This document shows, piece by piece, positions 42,791 through 47,465 of a stretch of 47,465 nt of DNA (position 1 is its first letter; every line of letters begins with the position of its first letter). The stretch is from positions 1 through 47,465 of the forward strand of contig NZ_JAELTU010000040.1 in NCBI RefSeq assembly GCF_016429015.1, in the 5' to 3' direction. The DNA comes from Rhizobium sp. ASV20 (GTDB lineage Bacteria; Pseudomonadota; Alphaproteobacteria; Rhizobiales; Rhizobiaceae). The position numbers and the translations under genes are program-made. The notes beneath the pieces were generated by a model. It saw only the letters and a list, made by a program, of their open reading frames with translations. It was not told the DNA's origin and did no database searches.

Positions 42791-43452
42791 GCCGGCGCCC
42801 TCCCGGGAAAGGCGGGGCCGCGCCGCAAGACCGTCTCCAGCCAACGCATGAAGGCGACGAGGATGAGCGCCATGATGAAATAGCCGATGAGCGTCAGCGA
42901 ATAGATCGTCACGCTATCGAGCGTGATATTGCGCAATTGCTGCGCCTGGAAGGTCAGATCGCTGATCGAAATGAGCGACACCAAAGCCGTATCCTTCAGG
43001 TTCTGAACGGCAAGATTGCCGAAGGCCGGCATCATTTCGACGACGGCCTGCGGCAGGACGATATGGAAGAGCGTCTGGCTATGCCCGAAATTCAAGGCTC
43101 GCGCCGCCTCATGCTGGGTATCGGGAACTGCCTGCAGCGCACCACGCACGACCTCCGCGCCATAGGCGCCGATGTTGAGTGCCAGGCCAGCGATGCCCGT
43201 GGTGATCGGGTCGAAGGAGATCCCGATCAGCGGCAGCGCATAATAGAGCCAGAAGAGCTGCACCAGAAGTGATGTCCCGCGAAAGATCTCGATATAGACG
43301 ATCGCGATCCAGGACAGCAGCCGCCCTCCGGCAAAGCGCGCCAGGCCGGCTGCGAACGCTAGGATCGCACCGAAGAACATCGAGGCAATGGCGATGATCG
43401 CCGTCACCTCCGCGCCCCTCAGCAATGCCGGAAGATAGTGTGTCCAACTCAT
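42787..43452 (-). CDS. ehuC: EhuC, ectoine ABC transporter permease
   Basis: 221-residue permease with the GAEVTAIIAIASMFFGAILAFAAGLARF opening, an EAARALNFGHSQTLFHIVLPQAVVEMMPAFGN coupling loop and five predicted membrane helices. It follows ehuB by 93 bp and overlaps ehuD by 4 bp. Confidence 0.86.
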   Translation of the reverse strand: MSWTHYLPALLRGAEVTAIIAIASMFFGAILAFAAGLARFAGGRLLSWIAIVYIEIFRGTSLLVQLFWLYYALPLIGISFDPITTGIAGLALNIGAYGAEVVRGALQAVPDTQHEAARALNFGHSQTLFHIVLPQAVVEMMPAFGNLAVQNLKDTALVSLISISDLTFQAQQLRNITLDSVTIYSLTLIGYFIMALILVAFMRWLETVLRRGPAFPGRAPA

Positions 43453-43545
43453 TTTTGGGTCACCTCCGTTCCAGGATGGGAGGGGCCGAGCGACCTGGCG
43501 ATCGTCCGCAGACTGCCGCCAGGTCGTTCCCGATTGTCGATAAGC

Positions 43546-44403
43546 TCACTTGCCCGCGCAAAGGTCTTCGGTGCTCTTGGTGCGTGCCGCTTCGACGCTT
43601 TCATCGCTAAGACCATAGGACATCAGGATCTTCTTGTAGTCATCGGTCTTCTTGAAGGCTTCAAGCGCTGTGTTGAAGGCCTTATAGAGCTCCTTGTCTT
43701 CAGGCCGGAAATCGAAGCCGCCATAACTTCTGACCGACTTTCCGTTGATGACCGGGTCGGTGAACGGCGCTGCGTGCTCGACATTCGTGCTGCCCTGAAC
43801 CAGCTTGGCGACGGTTAGTTCGGTTGCCGCATAGGCGTCGGCACGGCCGGTCTGGATCGTGGAAAGCGCGTCCGCATTCGCCTGGATCATGACGATCTGT
43901 GAATCCGGAATGCCCAACCCATGGAAGAAATCGAGCTGATCGGCCCCAGACACGATCGCGACCTTCAGCGACGGGTCCTTCTTGATGTCCTCATAGGAAT
44001 GCAGCTTCTTTGGATTGCCCTTCGGCACCAGCAGGCCTTCGCCGTAGCTGGAGTTCGGTGTGGTGAATTGAACCTGCTTGCAGCGTTCGGGCAGGATATT
44101 CTGCTCGGCGGCAACGAAGTCGAAGCGCTTGGCCTTCAGGCCCGGGATCAGCGATCCGAACGGCGTCACGGTCCAGTCGACTTCCTTCACGCCCATCGAT
44201 TTCAGAACGGCTGCGGCAACATCCGGACCGATACCCTTGGCAGAACCACTCTCATCCATGAAGCTGTAGGGAACTTCGTTGGCGCTGGCGCCACGGATGT
44301 AGCCGTCCTTCTTGATCTGCTCGAGGCTGGCGGCATTTGCGGATGCGGCAAGGCCGATGGTCAGGCCCAGTGCGGCAATACTGCGGTAAAAATTCGATCT
44401 CAT
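43546..44403 (-). CDS. ehuB: EhuB, ectoine-binding protein
   Basis: 285-residue periplasmic binding protein. The signal peptide is MRSNFYRSIAALGLTIGLAASANA. The mature part has the family-3 pattern (YIRGASANEVPYSFMDESGSAKGIGPDVAAAVLK; WTVTPFGSLIPGLKAKRFDFVAAEQNILPERCKQV). The length equals that of the S. meliloti EhuB, which binds ectoine through an aromatic cage. Neighbouring doeA, doeB and eutC make ectoine the most likely ligand. The gene is set off from doeB by a 103-bp gap with a strong hairpin. Confidence 0.87.
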   Translation of the reverse strand: MRSNFYRSIAALGLTIGLAASANAASLEQIKKDGYIRGASANEVPYSFMDESGSAKGIGPDVAAAVLKSMGVKEVDWTVTPFGSLIPGLKAKRFDFVAAEQNILPERCKQVQFTTPNSSYGEGLLVPKGNPKKLHSYEDIKKDPSLKVAIVSGADQLDFFHGLGIPDSQIVMIQANADALSTIQTGRADAYAATELTVAKLVQGSTNVEHAAPFTDPVINGKSVRSYGGFDFRPEDKELYKAFNTALEAFKKTDDYKKILMSYGLSDESVEAARTKSTEDLCAGK

Positions 44404-44478
44404 CGTTCACTCCTCTGTGGTTGAATTCCGTTATCGGCTGTCCGGTTTTCCGGATCTCTGCCGTAGCGGGGTGATGAT

Positions 44479-44502
44479 CCGCGCCGCGCTGTCGCGGCGC
44501 GG
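44479..44502 (-). other. Strong intergenic hairpin between doeB and ehuB
   Basis: CCGCGCCGCG (44479-44488) and CGCGGCGCGG (44493-44502) form a perfect 10-bp stem with a tetraloop in the gap between the catabolic and transporter genes. A smaller hairpin TCCGG-TTTT-CCGGA lies at 44441-44454. Such structures often set different mRNA stability or partial termination within operons. No strong T-run. Confidence 0.65.
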
Positions 44503-44506
44503 TAAT

Positions 44507-45535
44507 TCAAGGCCCTTCCGTCAAGGTTGCGACGACGGCCAGGCAATCCCCGGTCTTGATCAGGCCGGGGAAATGACGTGCGGCAAGAACACCATTCAGC
44601 GCAGCTCGATAATCTGAAGGTTCGCCGCCCGTACGGCCGACCGGATGGATACGGGCGATGATTTCTCCCCGTGCGACTGTGTCGCCGAGATCCTTGAGCG
44701 GTTCGAAGAGACCATCGGCCTCGGAAAACACGAAGCAATCCGACGAGGGCATATCGAGCCATTGCGTCGCTGCGATCTCCGGTTCACCGGAGACAATGCC
44801 TGCCTGCTTCAGGACATTCAGAACACCGCGCTTGGCAATGGAAGCCGTGCGCGCCGATATGGTTCCCCCACCCGAAAGCTCGGTCGTTATAAAAACCTTG
44901 CCCATCTCCTCGGCCGTGGTGTCGTACATGCCGACAGCATCGATCTCGATCATTCGCATGGAATAGGGTGCTGAGAACGCGGCAACGCCGTCGAAGCAGG
45001 CTTTCTCCTGCTTTTTGTCCGGCAGCTCATGCGCGGCGGCGTAGGGCAGGAAATCGAGCGTGCGGCCGCCCGAATGAAAGTCGAGCACGATGTCGGCAAG
45101 CGGCAGCAGGTGGCGCGTGAAATAGTCGGCAATCTTTTCGGTCACGCTGCCGTCGGGCCTGCCGGGAAAACTGCGATTGAGGTTGCCCTTGTCGATCGGA
45201 GAGGTGCGCGTCGCCGCCCGGAAGGCGGGATAATTCATCGCCGGAACGATGATGATCCGCCCCTTGATATCTTCCGGCTTCAGCGTCCGGGCAAGATCGA
45301 AGAGCGCAACGGGCCCTTCATATTCATCGCCATGATTGGCGCCGGTCAAAAGCGCCGTCGGCCCTTCGCCGTTCCTGATGACGCAGATCGGGATCATGAT
45401 TGATCCCCAGGCGGAATCATCGCGGGACCAAGGCAGACGTAGATGGCCGTGCTGGATGCCGTCCCGGTCGAAATCAACCGTCGGCGTGATCGGCGATGCA
45501 CGTTTGGATATGCTCATGCTGCTCATCTCAGGCAT
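44507..45535 (-). CDS. doeB: DoeB (EutE), acetyl-diaminobutyrate deacetylase
   Basis: 342-residue zinc-dependent deacylase of the succinylglutamate desuccinylase/aspartoacylase family. Zinc ligands are visible in TGANHGDEYEGP (His and Glu) and in DFHSGG (His near residue 151). NRSFPGRPDGSVTEKIA is a substrate-binding segment. In ectoine degradation it removes the acetyl group from N-alpha-acetyl-diaminobutyrate made by DoeA. Its start is directly after the doeA stop (TGAATG). In-frame Met codons at 45526 and 45517 are possible alternative starts. Confidence 0.9.
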   Translation of the reverse strand: MPEMSSMSISKRASPITPTVDFDRDGIQHGHLRLPWSRDDSAWGSIMIPICVIRNGEGPTALLTGANHGDEYEGPVALFDLARTLKPEDIKGRIIIVPAMNYPAFRAATRTSPIDKGNLNRSFPGRPDGSVTEKIADYFTRHLLPLADIVLDFHSGGRTLDFLPYAAAHELPDKKQEKACFDGVAAFSAPYSMRMIEIDAVGMYDTTAEEMGKVFITTELSGGGTISARTASIAKRGVLNVLKQAGIVSGEPEIAATQWLDMPSSDCFVFSEADGLFEPLKDLGDTVARGEIIARIHPVGRTGGEPSDYRAALNGVLAARHFPGLIKTGDCLAVVATLTEGP

Positions 45536-46714
45536 TCATTTCACGACAAGCCGCCGGGGCACGTTGGAAAGGCACGCGACGCCGGTTTCGGTGATGACGA
45601 TGCTTTCGGTGATCTCCATCCCCATGGTTTCGAGCCAGAGGCCGGTCATGAAGTGGAAAGTCATGCCGGGCCGGAGTTCGGTGCGATCGCCGGGGCGCAG
45701 GCTCATGGTCCGCTCGCCCCAGTCCGGCGGATAAGAGAGACCGATCGAATAACCCGTGCGGTTATCCTTGACGATTCCGTACTTCTTCAGGACCGCAAAG
45801 AAGGAATTGGCGATATCCTCGCATGCATTGCCGGGTTTGGCCGCCGCGAGGCCGGCCTCCATGCCCTCGAGCGTCGCCTTCTCGGCGTCAAGAAACGCCT
45901 GCGTCGGCTTGCCGAGGAAGACGGTTCGCGACAGTGGGCAATGATAGCGGCGATAGCAGCCGGCGATCTCGAAGAAGGTCCCCTCGCCGCTCCTCATCGG
46001 CTTGTCGTCCCATGTCAGGTGCGGAGCCGAGGCATCGGCACCCGATGGCAGTAGCGGGACGATGGCCGCGTAATCACCACCAAAGCCGTCGACGCCACGA
46101 ATGCCGGCATCATAGATTTCCGCGACCAGATCGGACTTGCGGATACCCGGCTCGGCCTTCTCGACGATCCTTCTGTGCATGGCTTCGACGATGCGACCGG
46201 CCTTGCGCATATAGTCGAGCTCGGTCTCGCTCTTGACGGCGCGCTGCCAGTTCACGAGCCCCTGCGCATCCTTGAAGCGGGCATTGGGCAGATGCTTGAC
46301 CAGTGAGGCATAGGCTGCGGCAGTGAACCAGTAATTGTCCATCTCGACGGCGATCGAGGCATTGGCCCAGCCGCGCTCCTCTATGATCGTCGAGAGCAGA
46401 TCCATCGGATGGCGCTCATTGGACTGCACATAGTGATCGGGATAGCCGACGATATTGTCGTGAGCGAGATAGGCCGTGCGCTTGGCGCCATTGGCATCCT
46501 GGCCGCGTCCGTACCAGATCGGCTCGCCGGCATCAGGCACCAGCACGCATTGATGCACATAGAAGGACCAGCCGTCATAGCCGGTCAGCCAGTGCATGTT
46601 GGAGGGATCGGTGACGATAACGAGATCGACACCTGCCTTTTCCATGGCGCGACGTGTCCTTTCAAGCCGGTCGGCATATTCGGCGCGGGTGAAGTTGAGG
46701 GTCGGTTCGCTCAC
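45536..46714 (-). CDS. doeA: DoeA (EutD), ectoine hydrolase
   Basis: 392-residue M24-peptidase-like (pita-bread fold) enzyme that opens the ectoine ring to acetyl-diaminobutyrate. The start is GTG 46712-46714, with AGGAG seven bases upstream and overlapping the eutC stop (GTGA); a longer frame up to 47083 is non-homologous. The N-terminal creatinase-like domain (MHWLTGYDGWSFYVHQ) and the C-terminal domain (GFGGDYAAIVPLLPSGADASAPHLTW; FHFMTGLWLETMGMEITES) fit the ectoine hydrolase subgroup. Position next to doeB and eutC supports this. Confidence 0.92.
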   Translation of the reverse strand: MSEPTLNFTRAEYADRLERTRRAMEKAGVDLVIVTDPSNMHWLTGYDGWSFYVHQCVLVPDAGEPIWYGRGQDANGAKRTAYLAHDNIVGYPDHYVQSNERHPMDLLSTIIEERGWANASIAVEMDNYWFTAAAYASLVKHLPNARFKDAQGLVNWQRAVKSETELDYMRKAGRIVEAMHRRIVEKAEPGIRKSDLVAEIYDAGIRGVDGFGGDYAAIVPLLPSGADASAPHLTWDDKPMRSGEGTFFEIAGCYRRYHCPLSRTVFLGKPTQAFLDAEKATLEGMEAGLAAAKPGNACEDIANSFFAVLKKYGIVKDNRTGYSIGLSYPPDWGERTMSLRPGDRTELRPGMTFHFMTGLWLETMGMEITESIVITETGVACLSNVPRRLVVK

Positions 46715-47465
46715 GCATGATCTCCTGATGCTTTGGTCGTTTCGATCGCCTGTCCCGCGCCGGCCAAGATGGCGCGGCGATGGGCAAGCGTGGCAATTGC
46801 GGTATCCTGGACGCCTGTTCCGGTCAGATCGCAAAGCGTGATCGCATCGCGTGACCGGCGGCCTTCCGCCTGGCCTGCGACGATGGCGCCGATTTCGGGA
46901 AAGGCGGCAGTCTCGCTTACACGTCCTGCGACGATCGCGTGATGAAGTTCGCCCAGCCGCCGCGTCTGCTTCAGGCTGTCGGCAACATAGGGCGTCGCTT
47001 TGGCGATAGCGGCGGGATCGATCTCGTTCTTGTGCTCGGCGTCCGAGCCCATGGCGGTGACGTGCTGGCCGGGCTGCAGCCATTCGGCTTTGAGGATCGG
47101 CTTGTCGGAGGGCGTGGTGGTCACAATGATATCGGCGCCTCGGCAGGCCGTTTCCGCATCCGATTGCGCCGACACGGGAAAGCCGAGTTCGGCCGTCAAT
47201 TCCCTCGCAAGCTTTTCGGCTTTTGCCAGATCCCGCGCCCAGATCCGGGCAGCCTTGATCGACCGGACGAATGTTAACGCGCGCAACTGCAGGCGAGCCT
47301 GCATGCCTGCTCCGAAGATGGCCGCGATCCGGGCATCCGGCCGGGAGAGATACCGTGCGGCCACCGCACCCGCGGCGGCGGTTCGCACATCCGTCAGATA
47401 GCCATTGTCGAGAAGGAGCGCCTCGACGAGGCCGGTCCGGGCCGACAGGAGCATCATCAACCCGT
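46711..47465 (-). CDS. eutC: EutC, ornithine cyclodeaminase-like protein, C-terminal part
   Basis: About 251 codons; the N-terminus is beyond the right edge (the family is about 330 residues). It has the ornithine cyclodeaminase/mu-crystallin signature, with the NAD motif AAIFGAGMQARLQLRALTFVR and the ADIIVTTTPS and MGSDAEHKNEID segments. EutC is a standard member of rhizobial ectoine operons; its reaction is not settled. It overlaps doeA by 4 bp, so eutA and eutB may lie further right. Confidence 0.88.
   Translation of the reverse strand, partial: GLMMLLSARTGLVEALLLDNGYLTDVRTAAAGAVAARYLSRPDARIAAIFGAGMQARLQLRALTFVRSIKAARIWARDLAKAEKLARELTAELGFPVSAQSDAETACRGADIIVTTTPSDKPILKAEWLQPGQHVTAMGSDAEHKNEIDPAAIAKATPYVADSLKQTRRLGELHHAIVAGRVSETAAFPEIGAIVAGQAEGRRSRDAITLCDLTGTGVQDTAIATLAHRRAILAGAGQAIETTKASGDHA

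Noticed and set aside
1..47465. A CRISPR array or prophage
   Set aside because: No regularly spaced repeats and no phage structural or integrase genes were seen; the CARF-like domain here belongs to RtcR.

Overview
The window looks like an accessory stretch of a Rhizobiaceae genome (Rhizobium, Agrobacterium or Sinorhizobium type), perhaps a plasmid or chromid. The DNA is GC-rich. It is dense with amino-acid-type ABC transporters, catabolic enzymes and their local regulators, and it carries a rhizobial-style ectoine import and degradation cluster. There are no housekeeping translation genes. Scattered decayed genes (an IS6-family transposase, a proC fragment, a VOC-protein remnant) fit a region with a history of gene flux. 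The taxon is an inference from gene content.

Region 1 (1-6.0 kb) is an RNA-repair and RNA-surveillance island. The sigma-54 activator gene rtcR is divergent from rsr (Ro60/TROVE protein), which is followed by three tandem noncoding RNAs and then rtcB (RNA ligase). The three RNAs at 4050-4182, 4193-4315 and 4323-4451 each have a terminal helix that covaries between copies, the same 5-nt internal-loop strand, a second helix and a tRNA T-arm. They look like YrlA-type Y RNAs built as circularly permuted tRNA mimics. The first copy has T-arm, acceptor-like stem and D-arm in permuted order. A -24/-12 promoter lies upstream of rsr, with a 10-bp inverted repeat further upstream that could bind RtcR.

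Region 2 (6.1-15.9 kb) is a patchwork: a DUF4143-type ATPase, a small secreted protein, UDP-glucose 6-dehydrogenase, a broken IS6 transposase, an exported epoxide-hydrolase-like enzyme with a divergent Rrf2-type regulator and two matching operators, a decayed VOC gene, an SDR, a small membrane protein and a TetR regulator.

Region 3 (16-25 kb) holds small catabolic or detoxification units with dedicated regulators. One is a five-gene operon (FMN reductase, XapX protein, FAH-family enzyme, extradiol-type VOC protein, cupin) divergent from an AraC regulator. Another is a FAD monooxygenase divergent from a classical TetR with two tetO-like sites. The third is an ArsR regulator with a quinone oxidoreductase, both preceded by the same operator.

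Region 4 (25.6-35.9 kb) is a catabolic cluster of unknown substrate: a polar amino-acid ABC transporter, carboxymuconolactone-decarboxylase-like protein, alpha/beta hydrolase, luciferase-like flavin monooxygenase, aldehyde dehydrogenase, flavin reductase, PucR-type regulator and an 'amino acid synthesis' family protein.

Region 5 (36.2-47.5 kb) is the ectoine/5-hydroxyectoine system: doeX (Lrp/AsnC), doeC, doeD and enuR (MocR) on the plus strand, converging on eutC-doeA-doeB-ehuB-ehuC-ehuD-ehuA on the minus strand. Ectoine would be imported by EhuABCD, opened by DoeA, deacetylated by DoeB, transaminated by DoeD and oxidised to aspartate by DoeC, under EnuR and DoeX control. The minus-strand operon continues beyond the right edge.
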